A stretch of DNA of 64,000 bases, taken from Gremmenia infestans (lineage: Eukaryota > Ascomycota > Leotiomycetes > Helotiales > Hamatocanthoscyphaceae). The position numbers and the translations under genes were made by a program. Under the pieces are notes generated by a model. The model was not told the origin of the DNA. It made no database searches and saw nothing but the letters and a program-made list of their open reading frames with translations. Shown piece after piece: positions 1-11,043 of this stretch (positions within the stretch are counted from its first letter, which is position 1; each line of letters opens with the position of its first letter). The stretch is from positions 558,001 through 622,000 of the forward strand of contig JAFEVB010000023.1 in the NCBI GenBank assembly GCA_032629725.1. The letters are read 5' to 3'.

Positions 1-11
1 CAACCACAAAA

Positions 12-1010
12 ATGTCGCTCTCCTCATATTTGGCCTCGAAATACCTCTCTGCAGACCCTCCAACATCATCATCTAGCGGTAAAAAGCGCAAGCGCAAAGC
101 CGTCGCAGCCCAGCCAGGTCTCATAATCGCCGACGACGACGCGCTCGGCTGGTCCAACACACCCACGTCACAGAACGACGAGGACGATGGACGCCCTTTG
201 ACCGTCTCCTCCGGCAGTGCAGAATTTCGCAAAGCAAAGAAGAATGCCTGGAAGACTGTAGGCGTACCAGCTCTCCAACCGAAAGATGAAGAGGCCGACG
301 AGGCCGACAAGATCATCCAAGCTGCGGCCGCTGAGAACTCCGCCGCTTTACACGCGGATGAAGGGCCTGTAGTGGAAGACGAAGAAGACACGGGCTTAGT
401 GAAAATGAGCGACGGGACACACGCCGGCCTGCAGAGCGGAGCAACAGTCGCGGCGCAGTTCCAGAAGCGGAAGCGTGCAGAAGCCGAATCATGGGCGCGC
501 GAGGAAAAAGAGAGGAAGAAGAAGGGGATTGTGGGGGAGGAGACCGTGTATCGAGATGCGACGGGGCGCAGGATAGATATCAGTATGCGGCGGCAGGAGG
601 CGCGACGGCTAGAGGACGAGAAGGCGAAGAAGGAACGGGAGGAGAAGGAGGCGCAGAAGGGAGATGTGCAGAGGGCGCAGGCTGTGAAGAGGAGGGAAGA
701 TATAGATGAGGCTAGGTTTCTACCGCTGGCTAGGACGGTGGATGATGTGGAGATGAATGATGAGATGAAGGAAGTTGCGCGGTGGAATGATCCTGCTGCT
801 CAGTTCTTGGTGAAGAAGGATAAGAAGGGCAAGGCGGGGGGGAAGAAAGTGTATATGGGCGCTGCGGCGCCGAATCGGTATGGGATTCGACCTGGGCATC
901 GGTGGGATGGGGTGGATAGAGGGAATGGATGGGAAGGGGAGCGATTCAAGGCGATGAACCGAAGGGTAAGGAACAAGAACCTGGACTTTGAGTGGCAGAT
1001 GGATACGTAA
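12..1010 (+). CDS. BUD13: Pre-mRNA-splicing factor Bud13/Cwc26
   Basis: Single-exon 332-residue protein starting at the first ATG of the window. The C-terminal block at about residues 288-308 carries the family signature, with the motifs RPGHRWDGVDRGNGWE and DFEWQMD at the extreme end, which in Bud13/Cwc26 proteins forms the part that binds Snu17/Ist3. The rest is highly charged, Lys/Glu-rich and probably disordered or coiled (about 150-230), and the N-terminus opens with MSLSSYLASKYLS, also typical of the family. In yeast Bud13 is a subunit of the RES (retention and splicing) complex in the activated spliceosome and helps nuclear retention of unspliced pre-mRNA. Its length is usual for filamentous fungi. 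Only 11 bases lie upstream, so the promoter is outside the window. The downstream neighbour TFG1 is convergent. Confidence 0.93.
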   Translation: MSLSSYLASKYLSADPPTSSSSGKKRKRKAVAAQPGLIIADDDALGWSNTPTSQNDEDDGRPLTVSSGSAEFRKAKKNAWKTVGVPALQPKDEEADEADKIIQAAAAENSAALHADEGPVVEDEEDTGLVKMSDGTHAGLQSGATVAAQFQKRKRAEAESWAREEKERKKKGIVGEETVYRDATGRRIDISMRRQEARRLEDEKAKKEREEKEAQKGDVQRAQAVKRREDIDEARFLPLARTVDDVEMNDEMKEVARWNDPAAQFLVKKDKKGKAGGKKVYMGAAAPNRYGIRPGHRWDGVDRGNGWEGERFKAMNRRVRNKNLDFEWQMDT

Positions 1011-1669
1011 CGCTATTAGCTCTCACTCTAGAATACAGAATTGTGTATGGCGAGTATTCAAATACGACTTGATACGTAAGTTTGTTTAGTAAAAGGACCG
1101 CACTTCTGCAATTCCTGCGGGAGCCCATCCGGTATTCAGGCACCAGAACTTTCCACGTAGTTGGGGAAACAGCGATGTTCCTCAAGGTCCATGAGCAAGT
1201 GTCTGCGACGATTACAATTACGTTCATATTTTTTTGTGCTTGCTTGCTCTTAATTACCTGCCAAAGCAGTACCGCGAAACGCCCTTGTTCCTCCCCGAAA
1301 GAATACACAACCCACCTTTTCCAACAACGCGTTTCCCACCCTACCCTTATCATCGTTCATCTTGACAAAGAACTCGATCCAAGTCTCCAACTACACATAC
1401 TCACTAGCGCAGAGATTTTGGTTAATTGAACGTTTTTGCTTTTGTTTTCCATCAGCATTATAGTTGCATTTCAACGGCTCTCTACTAGCTAATGCCAGCC
1501 GATTAAGCAGCCTAGCAACCCTCCCCGTAAGCTAAAGCCTGCACGTAGCAACGCTCAAGGCATACGCTCAGCTGTCCCTCGAAGATGAAAGCAAACCTTC
1601 CTACTCGTTTTATCTCGGTTCCACAATCCGAATCCACGCAATTGATAATAGCCATCCATATACACACAC
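1011..1669. other. Convergent intergenic region BUD13/TFG1
   Basis: Tail-to-tail spacer that should hold the 3' UTRs of both neighbours. Overlapping open frames on both strands (about 946-1353 minus, 1082-1429 plus) look like chance openings with no recognisable motif. No RNA gene or repeat seen. Confidence 0.6.
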
Positions 1670-4354
1670 CTATTTCGGCCGCAAAAGCTTATCCGCACTG
1701 TACTTCGAGTGCTCCTTGACCATCGAGAAGAACGCCTTCTTGTCCGTCTGCCCGGGGTTATCACCCACCCGTCCCGCAAACGACCTCATCAAATCTCCCG
1801 ACGAGATACCACTTGCTGGAATAGCGGCAATGACTTCCTGGACTGAGATGGGGCCTAAGCCAGGTGATTGGGCGCGCGATTGGTCTGCTGTAAAGACTGT
1901 TAGTAAATGCGTATGTAAAGATGATATATAAAGAGTAGATTAGATGGGATGAGGTTGGCCAGGCTGGGAACACGACTTGGTGTAGCAGTCTCTGGATACC
2001 AGAGGGCTCCCCAATTGCTTAGTTTGGATGTTGCGAACTGTTTGCCATAGTGAGAGCTCAGCATCAGACCCCGGAGCCACTCTACAAAGGACATAGGTTG
2101 TAGCGCTCTTGCCCACTGGGGCAAATGAAACCTTGTGGCCAGCTTCATCGACGTGTGACGAGGTGTATTGACGCGACAGAAGACAGGCTCAGGCGGCTGA
2201 GGAGGTAGCCTTGGCATAATCCACTTCTCTTGAAATCTATACTGAAGCATGTCCCAATAAAACCACCAATTAAATATAAAAGAGGAGATGGTGAGATAGA
2301 TTGCATACTTTGTCCTTGCGCAGCCGGGCTCCCTGCACGACTTCCTCCAGCTCCCATGGAACCAGCTCTGCCTGGCGCTGGGGTGCCTGCCCGAGATCCA
2401 GAAGGCGAGCCAACTCGAATCTTGATCTTTTTCTTCTTACCGGCGTCAGACATTTCACCACCGGTAGCTTCACCATCACTCATAGAACCTCCGTGGACTG
2501 GACTTGGATTTGGTGGAGCCTTTTGGATTTCCGAGAGTTTCGACGGGTTGACATTAAGCTTAACGACAGATGATTTGCGGCCTTGACTGGATGCTGGCTG
2601 TGATCCTGAAGGGGCGGGAGACATAGGCCGAGATCCTGGAACTGGAGTGCTCGTACCTGAAGTGCCAGGAGAGGCATGATGCTTCTTCTTAAGCTTCTTT
2701 CGCGAGGATTCATTTCCAGACGACTCCGAGAGATTGGGGGACCCAGATCGTTTGAGATTGGTCTTCGGTTTCTTCAAAGGATCGGTATGCTTTGGTCGAC
2801 CAGATGGGGTATTTGTTCCTTTTGAAGACGCACCGGAAGGTAGCTTTGACTCGGACTTAGCCTTGTTCTTGGCTTCTTCCTCTTTTTTCTTATCAGTTTC
2901 TTTCTGCTTGTCTTCGTCCGCTGTATCTTCGTCGCTCTATGAATTGTTAGCTAGGAATTTTATATCTCACATCGGCTACATACCGAATCTGAATAGGGGT
3001 GATCAGAATCACTTTCATAGATGAGATTCTGCTCGCGCTTCGTCAATGCCTTTCTCGTCTTCTTTCCCAGTTTCTTTTCGGCTTGTTGCTCTTCAAGCTC
3101 CTTCTCAAGTTCTTTCTCGACCTCCAATTCATCCGCTTGGTCGAAGAAATTTGCACCCAATTGCTCACGTTTGATTTTCTCCTGAGCATCCTTGGTGTCT
3201 TCATCCTTATCCGGCTCCACGGTTACCTGCGCATCGTCATCTTGAAAGAGATCATCTTCCTCGAAGTCCAGGTCATCCATATCTTGTCTCTCGTTCTTGC
3301 TCGAGTTCTTATAGGTGTTGCTTTCGGACTTGACAGTATACATCTTATGCATAGGCGGTGCTTTCAGTTCTCCCACCTTCTTTTCATTGGCCTTCATAAC
3401 CCATCTGGATTCTCTAGTCTTCTTGTTCAACTGGGCCTCTGCCTCCTCGATGGTGAAGGTCTTGAATTGGTTCTTAGGCGTGAACTTGTACCATTTCTCC
3501 ATGGGAACCATTATAAACCTTGCGCCATCGATCACGAACATGACGTTGGTGTCTGAAAGAGCAGCTTCATAGCTTCCCACCCATGTGTTTTTATTATCTG
3601 CATCCTCTAGGTGCCAAGGTAACGCTTCTTCGTATCTCAAATCGGAAGCCTTCTTCTGCTCTGCTGTTTTATCCAGCCTGAAGACTTGGGAAGTCTTTTC
3701 ATTCCTAAAAGCTTGGTTCTTCTTTGCTGCGAGAGCCGAGGCATTATTCCCTGTCGGTGCAATCTGGGCGAGATCCGCTGCCTTGCGGGCATCTTTCTCT
3801 GTTTTTAATATCTCCAACTTCTCTCTCTCCTTCGAATCCATTGGAACATCGGTCAGCATGTCCTCATCCTTCATTCCCTTTCCCGGTGGGGGTTGTCGGG
3901 GGTCCCTTCTATGCAGAACAACTGGGCGAGTAAACTCGGCTTGGTTTGCGGGATCGACATCCTTTTTCGTAGAGAACCTAGCAATATGATACCTTAAGCC
4001 CTCTCGCATAGCTCGCTTGGTGGTGAATAGCGGAAAATCGGTGTATTGTCCTGGGGTGGGAGCATTTGTCCACCCGCCATTTGCTGACGGGCCGGCACCA
4101 TTTGTAGGCCCTGCTTGTGAGGGAGCTCCTCGAGGCGGTAATATGCCATTGACTGGATATCTATTTACTGGAGCAGCTGGCGCAGGGCCGTTAGGTCGCG
4201 GAGGAGCGGCGCCAGCAGGAACGTTTGGCCGTCGAACAGGCTTCTTTCGGGGCCTCAAAGGATCGGTAGCCTTATGCTTTCGGACAAATTGAGGAGGACC
4301 GCCATTAGGAGTTGGGGTTTGATTGTTTGACTGGCCGGAAGGAGATGCGCTCAT
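1670..4354 (-). CDS. TFG1: Transcription initiation factor IIF subunit alpha (RAP74/Tfg1)
   Basis: Three exons: 4354-2984, 2936-2309 and 1887-1670, giving 738 residues in frame. TFIIF binds RNA polymerase II in the pre-initiation complex, and its alpha subunit pairs with Tfg2 through the N-terminal barrel. The N-terminal Pro-rich leader is followed at about 105-165 and 245-330 by the conserved RAP74 core (motifs FPLFTTKRAMREG, LPWHLEDADNKNTWVG, RFIMVPMEKWYKF). A long acidic/Lys-rich linker follows, and the last exon encodes the C-terminal winged helix (EVIAAIPASGI ... DKLLRPK stop), the domain that contacts Fcp1. Intron 1 is 47 nt with GTATGT and GCTAAC. Intron 2 is unusually long (421 nt); its acceptor is a CAGCAG tandem, so the first residues of the last exon may vary by one. 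I see no convincing internal exon in it. Confidence 0.93.
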
Positions 4355-5321
4355 GATGTAAAGCGGTTTGCAGTCGGCGAGACTGTAGAGGATGCCTCGG
4401 GTGATGCGCAGGACGATATTGATATCCTGCCTAGTTACCCGTCATGAAGAGGAAGCAAGAGTGTTTGCACAGGCAGAGTGTGATGGTATGCGATATGGTA
4501 TGGTGTGGGATGTTGGATGTCTGTATGTTTGCGTACCTTGCCTTGGAATGAATGAGCTGCTGGCTTGCCTTACGAGCTTGCTTGTGGAGGAACGCGATGT
4601 GATCCCGGCCTGTCGCGCTAGATGATCGGCGCTAAGCCCTTTCTGGACAGATCTGTGCATGCCCAGGTGCTTTCTTGAATGGATTACCCTTCACCTTCCT
4701 TCCCTTAGTAGCTCTGATATACCGCCCTTACCAACGCCTTTACCACCAGCTGTTTTTGTCGTCGGATCAGGACTTGACCCATATCATTGATGTTGAGAAT
4801 CTATCCGCTGAGTTGGACCATGGAACAGATTCTTTGCTCAAGCATTCCATCAAGTCAGTTACATTACATGCAGTCACTGGACTCACACTTATGGCAGAGA
4901 CTAATTGGATGTCATAGACGACGCACAACAGCAAACTCCTGCACGTTTGAAGTGCGAAAGTGGTTTCTGTGTTGGATAGGTAGGTAATTAAGGCTTTGGG
5001 ATATTGAGACGGTCTTGATCCCATACTCCGCGCAGCCTCGCAGGAGTCTGCAATCCAAAATTTTCTCAAATAGGTCACATGCCCTGTGTTCACTCCTCGT
5101 CGCCGAAGTCTCCTTCCAAGCCTTGCTAAGGACCTTATCAAGCTTGACCGATTCTCTTTACCGTTGCGCGGGTACCTTCCTATGTTACACGAGAAACAAA
5201 CGCATGCTCATCTCCCGTGCGAGAGCCATCTCACGACTGAATTGAAGCTTTCGCCACTACAAAGGTTGAAGATTCGCAGGTACCTTTAACAGCAGCGTCT
5301 GGATCAGTTTTGCGTTGCAAA
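4355..5321. promoter_or_regulatory. Divergent promoter region TFG1 / nucleotidyltransferase gene
   Basis: Head-to-head spacer of 967 nt between two start codons on opposite strands. It must hold both promoters and 5' leaders. Several short open frames occur on both strands but none has a recognisable motif. No TATA box stands out. Confidence 0.5.
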
Positions 5322-8300
5322 ATGTTTCCGTCTTCTAATGAACAAGATGGGAGCCAGCCTCTTGAGGCACGTTTGCGTAATCTCATTATCAGCAACGCAA
5401 ACGCGGACTCAAATGCAAATCAAGTCACAATTGTTGGACAGCAAGCCCCAGGAAATACGCAGATGCCAGCTCAAATGATGCCAGCCAATCCTACCTTTCA
5501 AGAGCCTCCACATCTGCCACCTCACATGCAAGCGGCAACTCCTACCGAGAAGCAAGAATATCTTGCAAATGCTGGTTCTCGCGCCCCCCAGGTGCAAGGT
5601 CAAACTCACGGTCAAACACCTCGAAAGAGGCTCAATCAAGCCCAAAGACGACAGATGAACTCTCAAATCTCAATCCCCGTCGATACCAGGCCTGCTCAAA
5701 CTGCTTATTCTAGCCGTGGACATGTCCCTAGTGGTGGCCAACCTCAAGCTCAATGGGGACCCGGTTACAATGGTGCGCCACAGAACCAGAAATATCCGCA
5801 GAACCAAAATTACTCCCCTCGCCATCAACACACTGGTCCTCCTACACCTTACTCCCCACCAAATTTCTTTCCGCAAGGTAGCCCCGGTTCCCCAATGCAC
5901 CAGTATCAATCAGGGCCACATCCTCAGATGACACAGAGAAGTCCACATCAATCACAACACTTTCAACAGGGTCCTTATTCTCCAAGGCCTCCCCAACAAA
6001 GCCGACAACTTTACCAACCTGGTCCTTACCAAGGACAGGGAAGACGTCCATCATTCAATCGTGATCCCCAGGAACTAGTAGTTCAAGGAGCATTTCTCGA
6101 AAACCTGTTGCAAGAATCAATTTCTGTACTTGTGATTGATCCTCAAGAGGCAGCCGAGAAGGAAGACTTCAGGGCTCTGGTTGAAAAAGCTTGTCGAGAA
6201 TCCATTGCTGAGCACGAACTGCAGGGATTGGGCAATAAGGAGTTCAACGAATCGACTGTGGAACTACAGTGTTTTGGTAGCATGATGTCTGGGTTTGCAA
6301 CAAAAGCATCCGACATGGATCTTGCTCTGCTGAGTCCCAACTCAAGCCCTGCTCCTGAATCTCCAGATTCTGCAATTCCTCGTTTATTAGAGAAGAAGCT
6401 ACTGAGCCTGGGATTTGGTGCTCGTCTTCTGACGAGGACAAGAGTTCCTATTATCAAGCTTTGCCAAAACCCTACAGCTAAGCTGAAGGCAGACTTGCTC
6501 GAGGAACGAACTAAGTGGGAGACTGGATTTGTCGCGGAGCAAGAAGAGGAGGAAGTCATCGATGTTGACGCTTCCAGAAAGGAGCCAAGCGATGAGCATC
6601 CCGATGCTCGTGTCAGTCCCATGTATGCAGATTTCTTTGTCCCTATTACATCTTGAGAGATCCGAGACATTCTCCCGAGCTGCTATTCTTGGCTAAACAA
6701 TACTGACTCCGTGAACTCAAAGATTAGAAAAAACATCCGTTGAGCCCAGCGACACCTCGTACGAGGGAAAACTGGCAACATTGAAACAGAAAGAGGGCCA
6801 AACACTCGTTGACTATCACAATAACGCCAAACGCCTTTTGAGACGGCTTAACGGTCGAGACATTACTGCAACATCGGCCGATCTCAATGATGAAGAATCG
6901 AAAATCCTCAATGACGTCTGCAAAGCATTGATCTCTGGCCTTTCCTCGTCGCAGCTGGCACTCCGGCTTAGAAATTATCAAACAATAGCTCCATTATTTG
7001 ATCAGTCACTCCAGCCTATTCAACGAACACTTCATGGAGTTGCGATCCAAATTGAAGGAGAGCGGTTGGCCATGGCTTGGGAAAACCGTCCGCTCGCTGA
7101 GTATGATGAGAGACGTGAATTTCAAGGCCTAGCGGACGTTGAAGAATGGCGAGTTCTTCAAGACAAGCAAGGAGCAATCGTCGAGTCCTTGGCTTTCGAT
7201 AGACTTCTTTGGGTGGCTGCAGAGAAACTAAAGAAGATCAGTTCCTTACAGCTGGTTTCCCTCGAGCAGACTCCACAGGAAGAGCCTGTATCTTATTATA
7301 CCAGGGCTCAAAAGTTGTTCGAAGCTCTGAAGCACCATAGTTCATCTAATGATACAGCGATACCCATTTTCAAGGCTCATTATATGGCTGGCATTGCCGA
7401 CAAGGCGATCCGCGAGGCACTGCAATTGTCAGTTCACACAGACGCCACTCTTCAACGTCTCAATGTGCAGCACAGGGTCTTGCAGCTTGTGGCTGATTAT
7501 AAGCATGCCCTACAAGTCGATCTCTACGACCATGCTGATCGCCCACATGTAGAACAATACCTAGCTCTTTTGAACAGCCTCAACTATACTGACCCTGCTG
7601 TGCGCCTAAGGACGCCACTAACAAGCTCCGAAGAGGCCTTGCTTGCGAAGGTGCGGACACTTCCAGATCCGACTACCGTGTCACCCAACAAACCTCGAGA
7701 TCGATATAAGGACCACCTTGAGTTTCCCAAGACAGACATCGGAATACAATGTGATATCAACTTCTCAGCACACCTCGCAATTCATAATACCTTGCTCCTA
7801 CGCTGCTACTCGCATTGCGATCCACGAGTTAAACCTATGATTTTGTTCATAAAACATTGGGCCAAGGTTCAGGGAATCAATACTCCATACCGAGGCTCTC
7901 TCAGCAGCTACGGCTATGTTCTGATGGTTCTTCACTACCTTGTCAACGTTGCTTCCCCTGCTGTGTGCCCGAATCTTCAAATTGACCGGAAGGATCCGCC
8001 CTCCTACCTTCCACCCGTAGAAATCGAGGCACGAACAACCTGCAATGGCTGTGACGTGCGGTTCTGGCGCAACGAAGCTGAGATTAAGGATCTGGCTACC
8101 AAGAAAATGCTCAACCATAACCACGATTCCGTCGGAGCATTACTTCGAGGTTTCTTCGAATATTATGCCCAACCCGGACAGATGTCGACTGGAAATCATA
8201 GAGGCTTCGACTGGGGAAGGGAGGTCTTGAGTCTCCGGACCAAAGGCGGGATCGTGACCAAGCAAGAAAAGGGTTGGATTGGCGCAAAGACAACTTTTGA

Positions 8301-8721
8301 GACAAAAATAGTAGCACCTCCAGCACCTTCAACAGCAAAAGCTCAAGACGTTTCTGAGAATGCCACTCCAGGCGTAGAAATTCCCGATGCCAAAACTCAT
8401 ATACCCAAAGCAGTCGAAGAAACAAAGGAAATCCGCCACCGCTACCTCTTCGCTATTGAAGATCCCTTCGAACTCGAACACAACGTAGCCAGAACCGTCA
8501 CACACAACGGCATTGTCTCCATTCGCGACGAGTTCAGACGTGCTTTGCGCATTATTCGCGCTGTTGGCAAGCCGGATCAACGGGATGGTGGACTATTAAA
8601 TCCGCTTGATACTACAGATGGCAACACGAAGGGCACATGGCTGGACTTATTGCATTTGATTCATGGGCCTGCTCCGAAAGAGGGGATTAAAATGGAGAAG
8701 GATTTGGGGGAAATGGTATGA
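5322..8721 (+). CDS. Non-canonical poly(A)/nucleotidyl polymerase (Cid1/Trf4-type) with split catalytic core
   Basis: Two exons, best fitted as 5322-6609 and 6728-8721 (1,093 residues); the donor is uncertain (GTGTCA at 6610 or GTATGC at 6623 with acceptor 6722). The ATG at 5322 is chosen because the frame upstream has no other ATG. Residues 1-245 are Gln/Pro-rich and disordered. The nucleotidyltransferase signature is clear at about 320-335 (CFGSMMSG then SDMDLAL, the metal-binding Asp pair), but the third catalytic Asp (IGIQCDINF) lies only at about residue 770. It is followed by IKHWAKVQGIN, SSYGYVLMVLHYLV, a PAP-associated segment at about 896 (VGALLRGFFEYYAQ) and IEDPFELEHNVARTV. The intervening roughly 400 residues are mostly predicted helical and unfamiliar. 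Family members add A or U tails to RNA for decay or silencing. Catalytic residues look intact, so it is probably active; substrate unknown. Confidence 0.85.
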
Positions 8722-9432
8722 GGGGCAGGCGTCTTTGCTTCACTCCAGAACAAGAAACACTCTCATAGATAGCAAATAGATTTTGCTGAAATGCTCACTT
8801 TGCCTTGAATGAGATATAAATCTCCTACCGCTCAAGTGAGCCTGTTTCTATATTCTGCGTGACTTTTCCATAGGCCACGGAAGCATGAAATTTACTTGAA
8901 GATTCATGAAATTCATTCGGCATTTTCTACAACTCGATTTCTCCTATGGAGCCCGCATTTCTCTTTGGCATATTCACTTGAGCTTTTGTGACATCATTGA
9001 ACCTTGATTTGAATGAATGAATGTTTGCCCTTTCACTTTGCCCCACTGCTGTGAATTCAAAATGAACGAAGGTGTGTAATTAAAATTTAGGAGAGATCTG
9101 ATGTCTATTCACTTCTACACGGAAAGAGTCTAGCCGTAATTTGCATTGATAGTGGGTCTGGTAAGTGATAGAAAGCATTCCTTTCCATCAATTGAATTAA
9201 TTAATCTAGGTGAACTCATAGATTGCAGATGCTTCTTCTACTATATAAGGGTCCTTATTCCCTCCATCAAATTCTTTCCGACAACCAACCACCCAACTGT
9301 TTTCCCCTCACACAATCAACCAAGTAAGCTTCTCTTCTCCATCCTCACAACCCCACCAAGCCCATCCAGCTAACAAGCCAGACAACACCAATTCCAGTTC
9401 GCCAAACCCAACAACACCAAGCAACAATCAAA
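8722..9432. promoter_or_regulatory. Intergenic region and promoter of the secreted-protein gene
   Basis: Holds the 3' end of the polymerase gene and the upstream region of the small secreted protein gene. The last 190 nt are C/A-rich with few G, typical of a fungal 5' leader, and follow a good TATA box. No other gene seen. Confidence 0.6.
9242..9249 (+). promoter_or_regulatory. TATA box of the secreted-protein gene
   Basis: TATATAAG lies about 190 nt before the start codon and just upstream of a C/A-rich leader. A strong TATA box suits a conditionally and strongly expressed gene. Inferred from position and consensus only. Confidence 0.55.
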
Positions 9433-9886
9433 ATGCCTCAAATCATGAAGCTTATCGGCGCTCTCGTCACCTTCTTCGCCCTGGCCTCCGCCACCCCAAC
9501 CTCCAACCCCGCCATTGTCATGCGCGACATCTCCTCCGGCGAGTTCCCTCCCTGCTTCTGCTTCGACGGCAGCCCAATTGGCTTCTACTGCGGCTTTGAG
9601 GAGGGCGCCTCCCCAGGCCATTTGACCGGCGACTGTGACCCAAACTTCGCCTATGCTTGCGGCAATGGACACATCCCCATGTAAGTCATACATTTATTAT
9701 ACATATCGATCTGTTGAGTGATGAGCTTTCTTTTCTTCATCTGCCGTTCTTTGCGTGTCTTTATGGTATGCTGGCTAATGCAAATGTCATCTCAGGTACC
9801 ACCTCGATTGCCCATCCATGGGTCAATCTTGCAAGGCTGGCGAGGTCAATGGCAGAGGTGGACCAGGCAAGGATTTCTGTGCTTAG
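9433..9886 (+). CDS. Small secreted cysteine-rich protein (candidate effector)
   Basis: Two exons, 9433-9680 and 9796-9886, joined by a GTAAGT...CTCAG intron, give 112 residues. The N-terminus is a signal peptide (hydrophobic run after MKL, likely cut after ...ALASA). The start could also be the second ATG at 9445, which makes a tidier signal peptide. The mature part of about 92 residues has eight Cys, enough for four disulfides (CFC, YC, DC, AC in exon 1; DCP, SC and terminal FCA in exon 2), with no membrane segment or known enzyme motif. The intron splits the Cys-rich domain. Small size, secretion and even Cys count are the usual marks of fungal apoplastic effectors or antimicrobial-type proteins. 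I do not recognise a named family. It stands alone, with long non-coding flanks. Confidence 0.85.
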
Positions 9887-11043
9887 GTGCTTGATAGCTT
9901 GGGCCGGAGTGGAGTGTAGGATCTGGGAGTGATCAGGTTTCGTTCGGGGCCTATGCGTTATGACTTGAGGGCTATACATTCGCAGAGGGCTTGATGCCAT
10001 GATTTGGCGACAATATCATTGATTTTCACGTCTCGATGGGACTGAACAGAATGCAAGTCCTTTGAACCGTATCTGTGTGACTTTTGTGAATTTCTTGATT
10101 GTTTTATCTGTACCGATGATGAGAAGCTTTCTTTAATCGGCTCCTAGGAGTGTTGTGAAAAAGATGAACGTACAATAACGTCTAAACGTTCAAGTTACCG
10201 TGACGTCTCAAATTTCCGCACAGCGCAACTTCGAAATAACACACTTGATTCTCCATTCCACCTCATACTCGGAGCTGAATATTTGGTCAATCCAGCCATC
10301 ATTCAGCAGTCTCGCATCATTCATCCCCGAAGCGTATAGGTCTGCTATATATCGACGGCGACTGCTCTGTCTGAGCCCCGGGCTGCAGGCGGTATGGTGA
10401 ATAGTGTTGGCATGACTCACGTACTTGACTCTTCGAACTGGTAGACATTATAAGAACCTTTTTTAAACACAATGATGAGGAGGTAGTTGATCACTGTAAT
10501 GCTGTACCTTTTGGGCGTAGTTCTGGCTGAGAATGAGATACCCTTGCCTCAAGAGTTTCGACTCAGCACTTCTATCTCTCGGCAAAAAGCTCGCAGAAGT
10601 CTATTCTATTTTAATGGAACGAGACCTTTTCTAGCAAAGAATCCCGACCAGCGAATCTTCTACTGTTGGTTTCTATACAACACTCGAGCGCCAATTGCCA
10701 TGCTATGCAACCGCCAGTAGTTTTCAAGAGTCCCTAATTAGGAGCTACAGCGTTAAGGGAATTTGCGCTATATAAGTTCACAATCTAATGAACAAATATG
10801 TACGGGGCTTATAGGCTAAGTATTCAAACGCCAGGCATAGAATTCAATGGAAAAAAGATAAGACACGAATGGAATTATTGGAACTGAAAGCCAAGTTCTA
10901 TATTTCGCGTAAAATAGGGGGTTGATAATAGGACAAGGCGGTGGACATTGGCAGAAAAAATCACCCCGCCAAAACTTCATCGTCACCTTGCGACATCTTG
11001 AGGCGGCGAAAAAGCTTCAAATCCTTACACATCGATAATCACA
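9887..11043. other. Gene-free region between secreted protein and HGH1
   Basis: About 1.16 kb, AT-rich. Only short unsupported open frames are present on both strands. It should contain the HGH1 promoter near its right end. No repeat or RNA gene seen. Confidence 0.5.

Noticed and set aside
2999..3556. Open frame of 185 codons on the strand opposite TFG1
   Set aside because: Antisense shadow of a strongly supported coding exon; Leu-rich composition is what reverse-complemented Lys/Glu codons produce.
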